A program made the position numbers and the translations under genes. The notes beneath the pieces are model-generated. The model searched no databases. It had not been told where the DNA came from and saw nothing but the letters and a program-made list of their open reading frames with translations. Below are positions 23,222 through 33,830 of a stretch of DNA of 64,000 nucleotides, piece after piece. The stretch's first letter is position 1, and every line of letters begins with the position of its first letter. Source of the DNA: Vandammella animalimorsus (GTDB taxonomy: Bacteria > Pseudomonadota > Gammaproteobacteria > Burkholderiales > Burkholderiaceae_C). The stretch covers positions 124,001 through 188,000 of the forward strand of contig NZ_NSJB01000002.1 in assembly GCF_002285265.1 (NCBI RefSeq), in the 5' to 3' direction.

Positions 23222-24106
23222 ATGCGCTGGCTCCATGCCTTGAGCGGCCATGCCGTCATCGCCCTGATGCACGTGCTCTCGCGCCTGCCCCTGCCGGTGC
23301 TGCGCGCCATGGGCCATGGCCTGGGCCGCATGCTGTACTGGCTGGCCAGGCCGCGCCGCCGGGTGACGCTGACCAATCTGCGGCTGTGCTTTCCCGAGCA
23401 AAGCGAAGCCACCCGGCGCCAGTGGGCCAAGGAGTGCTTCGTGTACTTCTGCCAGACTTGGCTGGACCGCAGCTGGCTGTGGCTGGCCCCGCCCGAGCGG
23501 CTGCGCCAGCGCATCCGGCTCGTGGGCGCCGTGCACGAGCTGGACGACCCGCGCCCGCTGATCCTGCTGGCGCCACACTTCTATGGCCTGGATGCGGCGG
23601 GCATGGCCGTCGCGCTGGGTAGTACCCGGCTGGCCGCCAGCATCTACACCAAGCAGCCCAATGCCGTGCTCGATGCCTGGATCAAGCAGCGCCGCGCCCG
23701 CTTCGGCCAGGTGCTGCTGCTCAACCGCGCGCAAGGGCTGCGCCCCATCGTGCAAACCCTGCGCCAGGGCGGCTGCCTGTTTTTGCTGCCGGACATGAAC
23801 TTCGGCCCGCGCGAATCCATTTTTGTGCCCTTTTTCGGTGTGCCTGCGGCCACCGTGGCCTCGCTGTCGCGCTTTGCCCGCATCGGGCAATCGCGCGTTG
23901 TGCCGCTGCTGGCGCGCGTCACCCCCGGCGGCTATGAGATCGAGATGCTGCCGCACTGGCAGGACTTCCCGACCGATGACGCCGTGGCCGACACCGTGCG
24001 CATGAACCGCGAGGTCGAGGCCTGGATACGCACCATGCCCTCGCAGTACTTCTGGGTGCACAAGCGCTTCAAGTCGCGGCCGCCGGGCGAGCCGCCGATC
24101 TATTGA
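23222..24106 (+). CDS. LpxL/HtrB-family lysophospholipid acyltransferase, second copy
   Basis: A 294-residue paralogue of the preceding gene. It begins MRWLHALSGHAVIALMHVLS, has the catalytic motif LAPHFYGLDA and the downstream LLPDMNFGPRESIFVPFFG, which is the LpxL acyl-donor binding region and is closer to canonical LpxL than the first copy. It probably completes lipid A acylation at the cytoplasmic face. Likely cotranscribed with the first copy. Convergent with thiL. Confidence 0.88.
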   Translation: MRWLHALSGHAVIALMHVLSRLPLPVLRAMGHGLGRMLYWLARPRRRVTLTNLRLCFPEQSEATRRQWAKECFVYFCQTWLDRSWLWLAPPERLRQRIRLVGAVHELDDPRPLILLAPHFYGLDAAGMAVALGSTRLAASIYTKQPNAVLDAWIKQRRARFGQVLLLNRAQGLRPIVQTLRQGGCLFLLPDMNFGPRESIFVPFFGVPAATVASLSRFARIGQSRVVPLLARVTPGGYEIEMLPHWQDFPTDDAVADTVRMNREVEAWIRTMPSQYFWVHKRFKSRPPGEPPIY

Positions 24107-24142
24107 ATGGAATGCAGGCGCGGCAAATTTCAGGGCAGGCGA

Positions 24143-25153
24143 TCAAGGGCTGCCCGCGAAATGGTCGAACGATGCGGCCGTCACGGCCATGGGCTGGCCC
24201 TGGCCGTCGAGCACCTGCAGGGCCGGGCCCGCTTCAGGGCGCGGCGTGATCTGGCCGATGCGCTGCACGCCCATGCCCAGCTCCTGCCCCAGCTCGCTCA
24301 GGTAAGAGCGAAACCCCGGGTGGGCGGTGAACAGCAGCTCGTAGTCGTCGCCGCCGGCCAGCGCGAACGCAATCCTTTGCGCCTCGGGCCAGGCGGCCAG
24401 CTCCGGCGCGGCCCACAGCCTGGGCGCCGTCTCCAGCAGGCTGGCGCCACGGATGCAGGCGCCAACCCCCGAGGCCGCCAGCAAATGCTGCGCATCGCCG
24501 TACAGGCCATCGCTCAAGTCCATCGCGCTGCTGGCCACGCCACGCAAATGCCGCGCCAGCTCCAGCCGCGGGCTGGGGGCCTCCAGGCGCTGCAGCAAAT
24601 GCGCCCGCAGCGCCGCATTGCCACACTGCCAATGGCCCTGCAGCAGTTGCAGGGCGGCGCGCGCCTCGCCAATGGCGCCGCTGACGTACACATCGTGCCC
24701 AACGCGCGCGCCGCTGCGCAGCAAGGCCTGCCCCGGCGGCACCTGGCCAAAGGCGGTGATGGTGATGGACAGGGGCCCACGCGTGGTATCGCCGCCCACC
24801 AGCGGGCAATCGCACTGCTGCGCCAGGGCCAGCAGGCCCTGCGCAAAGGCCTGCAGCCAGGCCTCGTCCACAGCCGGCAAGGTCAGCGCCAGCGTAAAGC
24901 CCAGCGGCGTGGCCGCACAGGCGGCCAGATCGCTCAGGTTCACGGCCAGGGCCTTGTGCCCCAGCCGCGCGGCATCGGTATCGGCAAAAAAGTGCCGCCC
25001 AGCCACCAGCGTATCGCTGGAGACCAGCAGCTGCGCCCCCGCCGCCGGCTGCAGCAGCGCGCAGTCATCGCCAATGCCCGCCAGCACGGCCGGCGTATGC
25101 AGCGCCTGCGCCGGCTGCCGGAAATAGCGCGCAATCAGATCGAACTCGCCCAT
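24143..25153 (-). CDS. thiL: Thiamine-monophosphate kinase
   Basis: A 336-residue enzyme that phosphorylates thiamine monophosphate to the diphosphate cofactor. It begins MGEFDLIARYF, with the AIR-synthase-like IGDDCALL, the metal/ATP-binding LAVNLSDLAA, CPLVGGDTTRG, and MDLSDGLYGD. ATG 25153 opens this run and the longer upstream frame is not conserved. It follows apaG by 26 bp on the same strand. Confidence 0.95.
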   Translation of the reverse strand: MGEFDLIARYFRQPAQALHTPAVLAGIGDDCALLQPAAGAQLLVSSDTLVAGRHFFADTDAARLGHKALAVNLSDLAACAATPLGFTLALTLPAVDEAWLQAFAQGLLALAQQCDCPLVGGDTTRGPLSITITAFGQVPPGQALLRSGARVGHDVYVSGAIGEARAALQLLQGHWQCGNAALRAHLLQRLEAPSPRLELARHLRGVASSAMDLSDGLYGDAQHLLAASGVGACIRGASLLETAPRLWAAPELAAWPEAQRIAFALAGGDDYELLFTAHPGFRSYLSELGQELGMGVQRIGQITPRPEAGPALQVLDGQGQPMAVTAASFDHFAGSP

Positions 25154-25179
25154 GGCCGCCCCCGCCCGCACGGCCCGCC

Positions 25180-25611
25180 TCAATGCAGCAGGCGCGACTT
25201 GCGCGCCGGCGCCATGATCACCAAATCCTTGGCCACCGCGCCGGCCGGCGCACCGGCATCGAGCGCGAACTCGGCAATCGGGCACTCGAACACCTGGCCT
25301 TGCTCGTCCACGCACAGATAGTGGCCTCGCATGCTGCCCTGGGGCGTTGCCAGCTGGCACATGCTGGTGTATTCGAAAGACTGGCCGGGCTCCAGAAACG
25401 GCTGGCCGCCGACCACGCCCAGGCCGCGCACCTGCTCGACCTGGCCATGCCCATTGCGAATCCACCAATGCCGGGCAATCAACTGCCCGGCGCGCGCACC
25501 ATGGTTGTGAATCCGAATCGTGTAGGCAAAGCGGTACACGGCCTGCGCCGGATCGGACTCGCGCGGCAAATACTCGCAGCGCACCTGAACGTCAAAAAAG
25601 TTTTCCTGCAT
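25180..25611 (-). CDS. apaG: ApaG-family protein (Co2+/Mg2+ efflux-associated)
   Basis: A 143-residue protein with the fibronectin-III-like ApaG fold. It shows [57 protein letters not shown] and [18 protein letters not shown], all characteristic. The role is not settled; it has been linked to cation homeostasis. ATG 25611 (MQENFF) fits the family better than the upstream frame. It is slightly long at the C-terminus. Confidence 0.94.
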   Translation of the reverse strand: MQENFFDVQVRCEYLPRESDPAQAVYRFAYTIRIHNHGARAGQLIARHWWIRNGHGQVEQVRGLGVVGGQPFLEPGQSFEYTSMCQLATPQGSMRGHYLCVDEQGQVFECPIAEFALDAGAPAGAVAKDLVIMAPARKSRLLH

Positions 25612-25703
25612 GGGCCGCGATGGTAGCGCCTTGGTGCCAAAACGCATCCCCTGCCCCCAATGGCCCGGCCAGGGCGCAGCGCAATCTTTGCGACAATCGG
25701 CGC

Positions 25704-26396
25704 ATGAACTGCACCGCCAGCCCCACCCACCGCATTGCCCCCTCCATCCTCTCGGCCGACTTCGCCCGCCTGGGCGAGGAAGTGCGCGACGTCATCGCCG
25801 CCGGCGCCGACTGGATCCACTTTGACGTGATGGACAACCATTACGTGCCCAACCTCACCTTCGGCCCAATGATCTGCCAGGCGCTGCGCCCGCACGCCAA
25901 GCAGGCCGACGGCACGCCCGTGCCCATCGACGTGCACCTGATGATCGCCCCGGTCGACGCCCTGGCCGCGGAGTTCGCCGCCGCCGGCGCCGACTACATC
26001 AGCTTTCACCCCGAGGCCAGCGAGCACGTGCACCGCAGCATCCAGGCCATCCGCGCCAAGGGCTGCAAAGCCGGGCTGGTGTTCAACCCGGCCACGCCGC
26101 TGGACGTGCTCGACTGGGTCATCGACGATCTGGACCTGATCCTCATCATGAGCGTCAACCCCGGCTTTGGCGGCCAGAGCTTCATCGACTCGGCCCTGCG
26201 CAAGCTCGAACAGGCGCGCCGGCGCATCGACGCCTGCGGCAAGGACATCCGCCTGGAAATCGACGGCGGCGTCAAGCCCGAGAACATCCGCCGCATCGCC
26301 GACGCCGGCGCCGACACCTTCGTGGCCGGCAGCGCCATCTTCAATGCCCCCAGCTATGCGGACGTGATCGCACGCATGCGCCAGGCGCTGGCTTGA
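25704..26396 (+). CDS. rpe: Ribulose-phosphate 3-epimerase
   Basis: A 230-residue TIM-barrel enzyme interconverting ribulose 5-phosphate and xylulose 5-phosphate. It begins [20 protein letters not shown] and has the metal-binding [37 protein letters not shown] and the phosphate-binding [10 protein letters not shown]. Divergent from apaG. In many Burkholderiales gph and trpEGDC follow it; here a tRNA-Ser gene and a reversed trpD follow instead. Confidence 0.97.
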   Translation: MNCTASPTHRIAPSILSADFARLGEEVRDVIAAGADWIHFDVMDNHYVPNLTFGPMICQALRPHAKQADGTPVPIDVHLMIAPVDALAAEFAAAGADYISFHPEASEHVHRSIQAIRAKGCKAGLVFNPATPLDVLDWVIDDLDLILIMSVNPGFGGQSFIDSALRKLEQARRRIDACGKDIRLEIDGGVKPENIRRIADAGADTFVAGSAIFNAPSYADVIARMRQALA

Positions 26397-26459
26397 AAGC
26401 CGCTGCAGCGGCATTCCTCTGCTAGAATCGCGCGCTTGCGCCGCATGCAACCAGTTCCA

Positions 26460-26549
<90 letters not shown>

Positions 26550-26557
26550 AAAACAAA

Positions 26558-26587
26558 GCCAAGTGATTGATTTCACTTGGCTTTTTT
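26558..26587 (+). terminator. Rho-independent terminator after tRNA-Ser
   Basis: GCCAAGTGA (26558-26566) and TCACTTGGC (26573-26581) form a perfect 9-bp stem with a 6-nt loop, followed by six T. It begins eight bases after the tRNA. Confidence 0.92.
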
Positions 26588-26647
26588 CTTTGGCGCGCAG
26601 CTTGATGGTGACGGGGCGGCCTGCCCAGGCTTGCCCCCACGGGGCGC

Positions 26648-27688
26648 TCAGGCCGCAGTCTGCGCCAGCTCCTGGGTGGTGCGCACGAACTCCTGCAGCT
26701 TGCGCTGGGCGTTGCCGCTGTCGATGGCCTGGCGGGCCAGGTCGATGCCCTGGGCGATGTCGCCGGCCACGTTGGCGGCATACAGCGCTGCGGCGGTGTT
26801 GAGCAGCACGATGTCGCGCGCCGGGCCGCTCTGGCCTTGCAGCACCTCGCACAGCATGCGCTGCGATTGCTCGGGGGTGTCGGCGCGCAGGGCGCGGGTG
26901 CTGGCCATGGGCAGGCCGAAGTCCTCGGGGTGGATTTCGTATTCGCGCACCTGGCCGTCCTTGAGCTCGCCGACCATGGTGGCCGCGCCCAGGCTGATTT
27001 CGTCCAGCCCGTCCTTGCCGTAGACGACCAGCGCGTGCTCGGCGCCCAGGCGCTGCAGCGTGCGCACCTGGATGCCCACCAGGTCGGCGTGGAACACGCC
27101 CATCAGGATGTTGGGCGCGCCAGCCGGGTTGGTCAGCGGCCCAAGGATGTTGAAGATGCTGCGCACGCCCATTTCCCGGCGGATCTGGGCCACGTTCTTC
27201 ATGGCCGGGTGGTGGTTGGGGGCGAACATGAAGCCGATGCCGGTGCGCTCGATCGAGGCGGCGATTTGCGCCGGGCCAAGCTGGATGTTGGCGCCCAGGG
27301 CTTCCATCACGTCGGCGCTGCCGCTTTTGCTGGAGACGCTGCGCCCGCCGTGCTTGCTGATCTTGGCGCCGGCGGCGGCGGCCACGAACAGGCTGCAGGT
27401 GGAGATGTTGAAGGTGTGCGCCCCATCGCCGCCAGTGCCCACGATGTCCACCAGGTGCCGGGTGTCCTTGACCTGCACCTTGAGCGAGAGCTCGCGCATG
27501 ACGGAGGCCGCGGCCGTGATCTCGCCAATGGTTTCCTTCTTCACGCGCAGGCCGGTGATGATGGCCGCTGTCATCAGCGGCGAGATCTCGCCCTGCATGA
27601 TCAGCCGCATCAGGTGCAGCATTTCGTCGTGAAAGATCTCACGGTGCTCGATCGTGCGTTGCAGGGCTTCCTGGGGCGTGATGGGCAT
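26648..27688 (-). CDS. trpD: Anthranilate phosphoribosyltransferase
   Basis: A 346-residue enzyme joining anthranilate and PRPP in tryptophan synthesis. It begins [20 protein letters not shown]. Motifs are the PRPP-binding [30 protein letters not shown], the anthranilate-binding [14 protein letters not shown], and [14 protein letters not shown] 27688 is conserved. Unusually, trpE, trpG and trpC are not next to it. It faces rpe and tRNA-Ser on the opposite strand. Confidence 0.97.
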   Translation of the reverse strand: MPITPQEALQRTIEHREIFHDEMLHLMRLIMQGEISPLMTAAIITGLRVKKETIGEITAAASVMRELSLKVQVKDTRHLVDIVGTGGDGAHTFNISTCSLFVAAAAGAKISKHGGRSVSSKSGSADVMEALGANIQLGPAQIAASIERTGIGFMFAPNHHPAMKNVAQIRREMGVRSIFNILGPLTNPAGAPNILMGVFHADLVGIQVRTLQRLGAEHALVVYGKDGLDEISLGAATMVGELKDGQVREYEIHPEDFGLPMASTRALRADTPEQSQRMLCEVLQGQSGPARDIVLLNTAAALYAANVAGDIAQGIDLARQAIDSGNAQRKLQEFVRTTQELAQTAA

Positions 27689-27791
27689 GGCTGGGCCTCT
27701 GAGACAAAGGCGGCAAATATACACCTGCCCATGGCCGTGGCCCGATGGGCGCGAATGAACCAAAATGCGGCACTTGCTATCGAAGGCCGCC

Positions 27792-29510
27792 ATGAACAGC
27801 ATCTCCCCCCGCGCGCAGGCGCGCAGCGCCATTTCTCCTCTTCCCGCCGGCAGCGCGCCGGCTGCCCGGCAGCGCCAGCGGCCCGGCCAGGCCGCACGGG
27901 CCTTGTTCCTGGCCCCATGCCTGGCCGTGTGCCTGGCGGCGCTGGGCGGCCTGCCCGCCAGCGATGCCAACGCGCAGGCGCTGCCATCGCTGGGCGAGGC
28001 CGATGGCTTCAGCGTCGGTGATGAGCGCCGCATCGGCGACCAGATCGCGCGCCAGCTCTACCGCGACCCGGACTACATCGACGACCCAGTGTTGCAGGAG
28101 TACGTGCAGGACATCTGGCTGGCCCTGATGCAGGCCGCGCGCAAGAAAGGCGCGCTGGACGATGCGCTGGGCGAGCAGTTTGCCTGGCGCGTGCTGCTGG
28201 GCAAGGACCGCAGCGTCAACGCCTTTGCCCTGCCCGGCGGCTACTTCGGCCTACACCTGGGGCTGATCAATGCCGTGGACAGCCGCGACGAGCTGGCCTC
28301 GGTCATGGCGCATGAGCTCTCGCACGTCTCGCAGCGCCACATTGCGCGCCTGCACGCGCAGAACGCCCGGCAAACGCCACTGCTGATTGCCAGCATGGTG
28401 CTGGGGGCCCTGGCGGCCAGCAAGAATCCGGACGCGGCCCAGGCCGTGGTGGCAGGCGGCCAGGCGCTGGCCATGCAAAACAGCCTGAGTTTCAGCCGCT
28501 CGATGGAGCAGGAGGCCGACCGCATCGGCCTGGGCCTGATGGCCCCGGCCGGCTTTGACCCGGCGGGCTTCATCGGCATGTTCGACAAGCTCAGCCAGGC
28601 CAACCGCTTCAATGACAACGGCGCCTACCCTTACCTGCGCACCCACCCGCTGACCTCGCAGCGCCAGTCCGACTTGCAGGCGCGCCTGCCCCAAGGCCAG
28701 CCACGCCACGCCCGGCCAGCCACGAGCATGGCCCATGCCATGGTGGTGGCGCGCTCGCGCGTGCTGTCGCTGGGCAAGGTGGATTTTCTGCGCTCGGCCG
28801 TGCAAAGCGCCCAGCCCCTGGCGCGCACCACAGCGCCCCCGCGCAGCGCGGACGAAGCGGGCGCCGCCGCTGCAGACGCCGGGCGGCTGTACGCCGGCGC
28901 GCTGGCCGCCGCGCAGCTGCGCGATGCCGATCAGGCCAAGGCCCTGGCCGATGCGCTGTCCGCACGCAGTGCAGGCGATGCCGCCGCGCACCGGCTGGCG
29001 CAGCTGCTGCAGCTGGAGCTGGCGCTGAGCCTGCGCGATGCCGCCTGGGCGCGCGCCGCCCTGGCGGGCATCGACAGCCGCCAACGCAAGCGCCCGGAGC
29101 TGTTTTTGCGCACCGCTTATTGGACAGGGGCAGAGACAGGGGCTGGCGCCGAGCAGGCCGGCGCGGCGGCCGCGCCCAGCGCCCAGGCCGCGCAGGCCCG
29201 CGACGAGCTGGCCGGGCAATGGCAGGGCTGGCTGCAGGAGCACCCGGACGATGCCGGCGCATGGCAGCAGCTCGCGCGCATCTGGGCCGCGCAGCAGCAG
29301 CCCCTGCGCGCCATCCGCGCCGAGGCCGAGGCCCAGGCCGCGCGGCTGGATTACCCCGCCGCCATCGACCGCCTCAAGGCCGGGCAGCACATGGTGCGCC
29401 AGCTGGGGGCCCAGGCCGACCACGTCGATGCCTCCATCCTGCAAAGCCGCCTGGCGGCCATCGAGCAACTGCACAAGGCATCGGAAGACGCGCTCAAGCG
29501 GCTCAAGTGA
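27792..29510 (+). CDS. M48-family periplasmic metalloprotease with TPR-like C-terminus (BepA/YfgC-like)
   Basis: A 572-residue protein with a signal-like hydrophobic run around residues 42-55, then a zinc metalloprotease domain with [10 protein letters not shown] (HEXXH near residue 174) and the distal EQEADRIG glutamate. The C-terminal half is helical and Ala-rich, consistent with TPR-like repeats as in BepA, which acts in outer membrane protein assembly quality control. ATG 27792 is supported by GAAGG five bases upstream; ATG 27765 is an in-frame alternative. Divergent from trpD. Confidence 0.88.
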   Translation: MNSISPRAQARSAISPLPAGSAPAARQRQRPGQAARALFLAPCLAVCLAALGGLPASDANAQALPSLGEADGFSVGDERRIGDQIARQLYRDPDYIDDPVLQEYVQDIWLALMQAARKKGALDDALGEQFAWRVLLGKDRSVNAFALPGGYFGLHLGLINAVDSRDELASVMAHELSHVSQRHIARLHAQNARQTPLLIASMVLGALAASKNPDAAQAVVAGGQALAMQNSLSFSRSMEQEADRIGLGLMAPAGFDPAGFIGMFDKLSQANRFNDNGAYPYLRTHPLTSQRQSDLQARLPQGQPRHARPATSMAHAMVVARSRVLSLGKVDFLRSAVQSAQPLARTTAPPRSADEAGAAAADAGRLYAGALAAAQLRDADQAKALADALSARSAGDAAAHRLAQLLQLELALSLRDAAWARAALAGIDSRQRKRPELFLRTAYWTGAETGAGAEQAGAAAAPSAQAAQARDELAGQWQGWLQEHPDDAGAWQQLARIWAAQQQPLRAIRAEAEAQAARLDYPAAIDRLKAGQHMVRQLGAQADHVDASILQSRLAAIEQLHKASEDALKRLK

Positions 29511-29737
29511 GCGCGCGGCGGCCCAGCGCAGCCAGGCTGCGGGCAGGCCCAGTTCCAGTATGATCGCCCGCCGCAGGCGCCACGGCTTGAGCGCCTGTGC
29601 CAAGTCTCGGCACGAATGGGCAAGAAGCGGTTTGGGATGGCTGCAAGGCGCAACGCACAGGGCGAGGCTTTGCACGCTGCCACAGACCACGCCAACCCGC
29701 TGTGTTGCCAGCCACCCCCAGATCGACGGGCGCCGCC

Positions 29738-30811
29738 ATGTCGCAAGACCTCAATGCCATCTGCCTCATCATCCCCGCCTACAACCCCGACACCAAGCTG
29801 TTGGGCTTGATCGACGCCTTGCGGGCCATGGGCTTTGGCCACATCGTGGTGGTCGATGATGGCTCGGGGCCGCAAAGCCAGGGCGTGTTTGCGCAGCTGG
29901 GCGCGCCGGTGCAGCTGCTGGCGCACCCGGTCAACCGCGGCAAGGGGGCGGCGCTCAAGACCGCTTTTGCGCACGTGGCGCAAGCGCACGCCCAGGGCGG
30001 CGAGGCGGCGGCCTGCCGCTACGTCATCACGCTCGATGCCGATGGCCAGCACCTGCCAGAGGACGTGCTGCGCATGGCCCAGGCCGCGCTGGCGCAAGAG
30101 CAGGCCGCCGTGCTGCTGGGCGCGCGCACCATGCCGCCAGACGCGCCGCTGCGCAGCCGCATCGGCAACGCCCTGACGCGCTGGGTGTTCGGCAAGCTGG
30201 CCGGGCAGCGGATTTCGGACACGCAAACGGGCCTGCGCGGCTTTCCCATCGGCTTGCTCGCGCAGCTGCAGCAACTGCAGGGCGAGCGCTACGAATACGA
30301 AATGCACATGCTGGCCCACCTGGTCAAGCAACAGGTGCCGCTGCGCGAGCTGCCCATTGAGGCGGTGTATATCGAGGACAACGCCAGCTCGCACTTCAAC
30401 CCGCTGACCGATTCGCTGCGCATTTACTGGGTACTGCTCAAGGATTTGCTGCTCGGGGCCTGCTCCTTCGCGCTGGATGTGTTGCTGTTCATGCTGCTGC
30501 TGCGGCTGAGCCAGCAGGTGTTTTTCTCGGTGGTCGTGGCGCGCATCCTCTCGGCGCTGTTCAACTTTGCCGGCAACCGCTTTTTCGTCTTCCGCGGCCA
30601 GCACGTGCAGCCGCTGCTGCCGCAGTTGCTGGCCTATGCGGCCCTGGCCGGCGCGCTGATGCTGGCCTCGGCCAGCCTGGTGCACTGGCTGGTGCACGGC
30701 TGGCAGCTGCCCCCGCTGCCGGCCAAGCTGGGGGTGGATGCGCTGCTGTACGCCATCTCCTTCACGCTGCGGCGCAGCTGGCTGTTTCGCGTGCAGCGCA
30801 ACGCGCCGTAG
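29738..30811 (+). CDS. Glycosyltransferase family 2 fused to a GtrA-like membrane domain
   Basis: A 357-residue fusion. The N-terminal GT2 domain (about residues 1-230) has IIPAYNPD, VVVDDGSG, VNRGKGAALKTAF and the metal-binding TLDADGQH. The C-terminal 120 residues have four hydrophobic segments and RILSALFNFAGNRFFVF, which is the GtrA/DPMS-type membrane domain. Such fusions probably make or flip a polyprenyl-linked sugar for envelope glycan decoration. No other cell-surface genes are adjacent. ATG 29738 opens MSQDLNAICLIIPAYN. Confidence 0.88.
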   Translation: MSQDLNAICLIIPAYNPDTKLLGLIDALRAMGFGHIVVVDDGSGPQSQGVFAQLGAPVQLLAHPVNRGKGAALKTAFAHVAQAHAQGGEAAACRYVITLDADGQHLPEDVLRMAQAALAQEQAAVLLGARTMPPDAPLRSRIGNALTRWVFGKLAGQRISDTQTGLRGFPIGLLAQLQQLQGERYEYEMHMLAHLVKQQVPLRELPIEAVYIEDNASSHFNPLTDSLRIYWVLLKDLLLGACSFALDVLLFMLLLRLSQQVFFSVVVARILSALFNFAGNRFFVFRGQHVQPLLPQLLAYAALAGALMLASASLVHWLVHGWQLPPLPAKLGVDALLYAISFTLRRSWLFRVQRNAP

Positions 30812-30854
30812 CGGCCCATAGCCCCTGCGCCATCGACACTAATCCCACCTTGCC

Positions 30855-32243
30855 ATGGCCCGCGACAAAACCCTCTACACCTGCAACCAGTGCGGCGGCA
30901 CCAGCGCCCGCTGGATGGGGCGCTGCCCGGCCTGCAATGCCTGGAACAGCCTGCAGGAGACGGCCGCCCCCGCCACCGCGCCGCGCGCCGAGAGCAAGAA
31001 CCGCCTCTCGGCGGCGGCGCACTACGCCGGCACGGCCGCCGTGCAGCCCATCACGCCCCTGTCGCAGATCGAGGCGCAGGAGGTGGCGCGCACGCCCAGC
31101 GGCATCGGCGAGCTCGACCGGGTGCTGGGCGGCGGCGTGGTCGAGGGCTCGGTGGTGCTCATCGGCGGTGACCCGGGCATCGGCAAATCGACCCTGCTGC
31201 TGCAGGCGCTGGACCGGCTGCAGCGCCAGGGCCTGCCGACGCTGTACGTCAGCGGCGAGGAAAGCGGCGCGCAGGTGGCGCTGCGCGCGCGGCGCCTGGG
31301 CCTGCCCGACAGCCAGGTGCCCATCCTGACCGAAATCCAGCTGGAGAACATCCTGGCCTCGATCCAGGCGCACCAGCCGGCCGTGGCCGTGATCGACTCC
31401 ATCCAGACCGTGTACTCCGACCAGCTCAGCTCCGCGCCCGGCTCGGTGGCGCAGGTGCGCGAATGCGCCGCGCACCTCACGCGCCTGGCCAAGAGCACCG
31501 GCATCGCGGTGGTGCTGGTCGGCCACGTCACCAAGGAGGGCACGATCGCCGGGCCGCGCGTGCTGGAGCATATGGTCGATACCGTGCTGTACTTCGAGGG
31601 CGACACGCACAGCAGCTTTCGCATGGTGCGGGCCATCAAGAACCGCTTTGGCGCCGTCAACGAAATCGGCGTGTTCGCCATGACCGAGACGGGCCTGAAG
31701 GGCGTCTCCAACCCCAGCGCGATCTTTCTGAGCCAGCACAGCGAGCCCGTGCCCGGCAGCTGCGTGCTGGTCACGCTGGAGGGCACGCGCCCATTGCTGG
31801 TGGAAATCCAGGCCCTGGTGGACACCGCCGGCCCCAGCGCGCGGCGCCTGTCGGTGGGGCTGGACCGCGAGCGCCTGGCCATGCTGCTGGCAGTGCTGCA
31901 TCGCCACGCCGGCGTGGCCACCTACGACCAGGACGTGTTCGTCAACGCCGTGGGCGGCGTGCGCATCACTGAGCCGGCCGCCGATCTGGCCGTGCTGCTG
32001 GCGCTGCACTCCTCGCTGCGCTCGCAGCCGCTGCCCAAGGGCTTTTTTGCCTTTGGCGAGGTCGGTCTGGCCGGCGAGGTGCGACCGGCCGCGCGCGGCC
32101 AGGAGCGCCTGCGTGAGGCGGCCAAGCTGGGCTTTGACGTGGCCATCGTGCCCAAGGCCAACGCGCCCAAAAAGCCCATCGCCGGCCTGCAGGTGCATGC
32201 CGTCGACCGCATCGAGCAGGCGCTGGACTGCATCCGGCGCTGA
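30855..32243 (+). CDS. radA: DNA repair protein RadA (Sms)
   Basis: A 462-residue RadA: N-terminal C4 zinc finger CNQCGGTSARWMGRCPAC, RecA-like ATPase with Walker A GGDPGIGKST (near residue 103), the RadA-specific KNRFG motif near residue 262, and a C-terminal Lon-protease-like domain. It promotes branch migration of recombination intermediates. It starts 43 bp after the glycosyltransferase gene on the same strand. Confidence 0.97.
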   Translation: MARDKTLYTCNQCGGTSARWMGRCPACNAWNSLQETAAPATAPRAESKNRLSAAAHYAGTAAVQPITPLSQIEAQEVARTPSGIGELDRVLGGGVVEGSVVLIGGDPGIGKSTLLLQALDRLQRQGLPTLYVSGEESGAQVALRARRLGLPDSQVPILTEIQLENILASIQAHQPAVAVIDSIQTVYSDQLSSAPGSVAQVRECAAHLTRLAKSTGIAVVLVGHVTKEGTIAGPRVLEHMVDTVLYFEGDTHSSFRMVRAIKNRFGAVNEIGVFAMTETGLKGVSNPSAIFLSQHSEPVPGSCVLVTLEGTRPLLVEIQALVDTAGPSARRLSVGLDRERLAMLLAVLHRHAGVATYDQDVFVNAVGGVRITEPAADLAVLLALHSSLRSQPLPKGFFAFGEVGLAGEVRPAARGQERLREAAKLGFDVAIVPKANAPKKPIAGLQVHAVDRIEQALDCIRR

Positions 32244-32445
32244 CCACCGGGCAACGCCAAAGGGGCATATTGGCCCAGGCTGCGGCAAAACGGCATAGGG
32301 CATTGCCCCAGTGCCCAAAGGCATGGCGCGGCCTAGCATCGGCCCTGTTGTTCCATGCGCCGCATGCAATGACAGGGCCTGTGCGCGGCGGCATTGCCAT
32401 GCCGCCACAGGGTTGCAGCACATATCGCTGAAGGAGGAGAAACCC

Positions 32446-32838
32446 ATGTTCAAGAAGCTTTCCATCCTGGCCGCCATCTGGTTCTGGCTGGTCAGCGCAG
32501 CCACCGCCGCGGTGGACGTCAACAAGGCCGATGCCCAGGAGCTGACGCAGATCAAGGGCATCGGCGCGGCAACGGCCGAGCGCATCATCGAAGAGCGCGC
32601 CAAGGGCCAGTTCAAGGACTGGGACGATTTCATCACCCGCGTCAAGGGCGTTGGCGCAGCCAAGGCGAAAAGCCTCTCCGAAGGCGGCCTGACCATTGGC
32701 GGCGCGGGCTACGCCCCGGCGGCAGCGCCCAAGCCCAAGGGCAAGGCCAAGGCGGCGCCAGAGCCCCAAGCCAGCACAGCGCCAGCGGCCAAGCCCGCAG
32801 CGCCCGCACCAGCCGCGCCCAACCAGAACAGGAAATGA
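32446..32838 (+). CDS. Exported helix-hairpin-helix (ComEA-like) protein
   Basis: A 130-residue protein starting [20 protein letters not shown], a clear signal peptide. Two helix-hairpin-helix motifs follow: [20 protein letters not shown] and [13 protein letters not shown]. The tail is Ala/Pro/Lys-rich and disordered. The HhH pair resembles ComEA, a periplasmic DNA receptor for transformation, but the tail is unlike ComEA. GGAGGAGA before ATG 32446 supports the start. Confidence 0.88.
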   Translation: MFKKLSILAAIWFWLVSAATAAVDVNKADAQELTQIKGIGAATAERIIEERAKGQFKDWDDFITRVKGVGAAKAKSLSEGGLTIGGAGYAPAAAPKPKGKAKAAPEPQASTAPAAKPAAPAPAAPNQNRK

Positions 32839-32869
32839 CCCTGCAGGCCTGACCGGCTGGCTCAACCAT

Positions 32870-32911
32870 CCCCGCCGCGCCAAGCAAACCCATGGCGCTG
32901 CGGGGTTTTTT
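32870..32911 (+). terminator. Rho-independent terminator
   Basis: CCCCGC and GCGCCA at 32870-32882 pair with TGGCGC and GCGGGG at 32893-32905 with single-base offsets, followed by six T (32906-32911). It ends the transcript of the helix-hairpin-helix gene. Confidence 0.88.
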
Positions 32912-33013
32912 GCCGTGCCGGCGCACGAAGTCGGCGCACGAACAGGGCGCACACGGCAGACCTTGCCTTGCGGCACAATCGCGCCTTTTGCCCACGGCCT
33001 TCGCACTGCCTTC

Positions 33014-33793
33014 ATGACCCAGCCCGACACCGCCCCGCCCAGCGCCGACGCTGGCGACGACACGCCCCGCCCCGCCGCCGGCGATGCCACCGCACCGCCG
33101 GCGCACTTCAAGCGCATTCGCAGCTTTGTGCTGCGCGCCGGGCGCACCACCGTGGCCCAGCAAAAAGCCATCGATGCGCTGGGCGCGCGCTATGTGCTGC
33201 CCTACCGGCCCCAGGCGCTGGACTTCGCCCAGGCCTTTGGCCGTCATGCGCCCGTGGTCATGGAAATCGGCTTCGGCATGGGCGATGCCACGGCCGGCAT
33301 TGCCCAGGCCCGGCCCGAGGAGAACTTTCTGTGCTGCGAAGTGCACACCCCTGGCGTGGGCGCACTGCTCAAGCGCATGCAGGACGGCGGCATCGACAAC
33401 ATCCGCATCGTGCAGCACGACGCCGTGGAGGTGCTGCAGCACATGGTGCCGCCCGCCAGCCTGGCCGGGGTGCACATCTTCTTCCCGGATCCGTGGCACA
33501 AGAAGCGCCACCACAAGCGCCGCCTGATCCAGCCCGATTTCGTGGCCGCTCTGGTGCCGCGCCTGGCCCCTGGCGGCTACATCCACTGCGCTACCGACTG
33601 GGAGGAATACGCCCACCAGATGCGAGATGTGCTGCAGGCCCATGCCGAGCTGGTCAATCTGGGCCAATTGCCCGAAGGCTTTGCCCAGCGCCCCTGGTAC
33701 CGCCCGGTGACCAAGTTCGAGCAGCGCGGCCTGCGCCTGGGCCACGGCGTCTGGGATGTGCTGTTCCAGCGCCCCCAGTCAGGGCAGGCTTGA
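33014..33793 (+). CDS. trmB: tRNA (guanine-N7-)-methyltransferase
   Basis: A 259-residue SAM-dependent methyltransferase modifying G46 of tRNA. Motifs are [17 protein letters not shown] (SAM binding), [14 protein letters not shown] and the family-specific [20 protein letters not shown]. The first 30 residues are a Pro/Ala/Asp-rich extension common in this order. ATG 33014 begins [15 protein letters not shown]. Confidence 0.95.
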   Translation: MTQPDTAPPSADAGDDTPRPAAGDATAPPAHFKRIRSFVLRAGRTTVAQQKAIDALGARYVLPYRPQALDFAQAFGRHAPVVMEIGFGMGDATAGIAQARPEENFLCCEVHTPGVGALLKRMQDGGIDNIRIVQHDAVEVLQHMVPPASLAGVHIFFPDPWHKKRHHKRRLIQPDFVAALVPRLAPGGYIHCATDWEEYAHQMRDVLQAHAELVNLGQLPEGFAQRPWYRPVTKFEQRGLRLGHGVWDVLFQRPQSGQA

Positions 33794-33830
33794 CTGCCCT
33801 GCGCTCAGGCGGCCCGCGCTGGGCCGCGCA

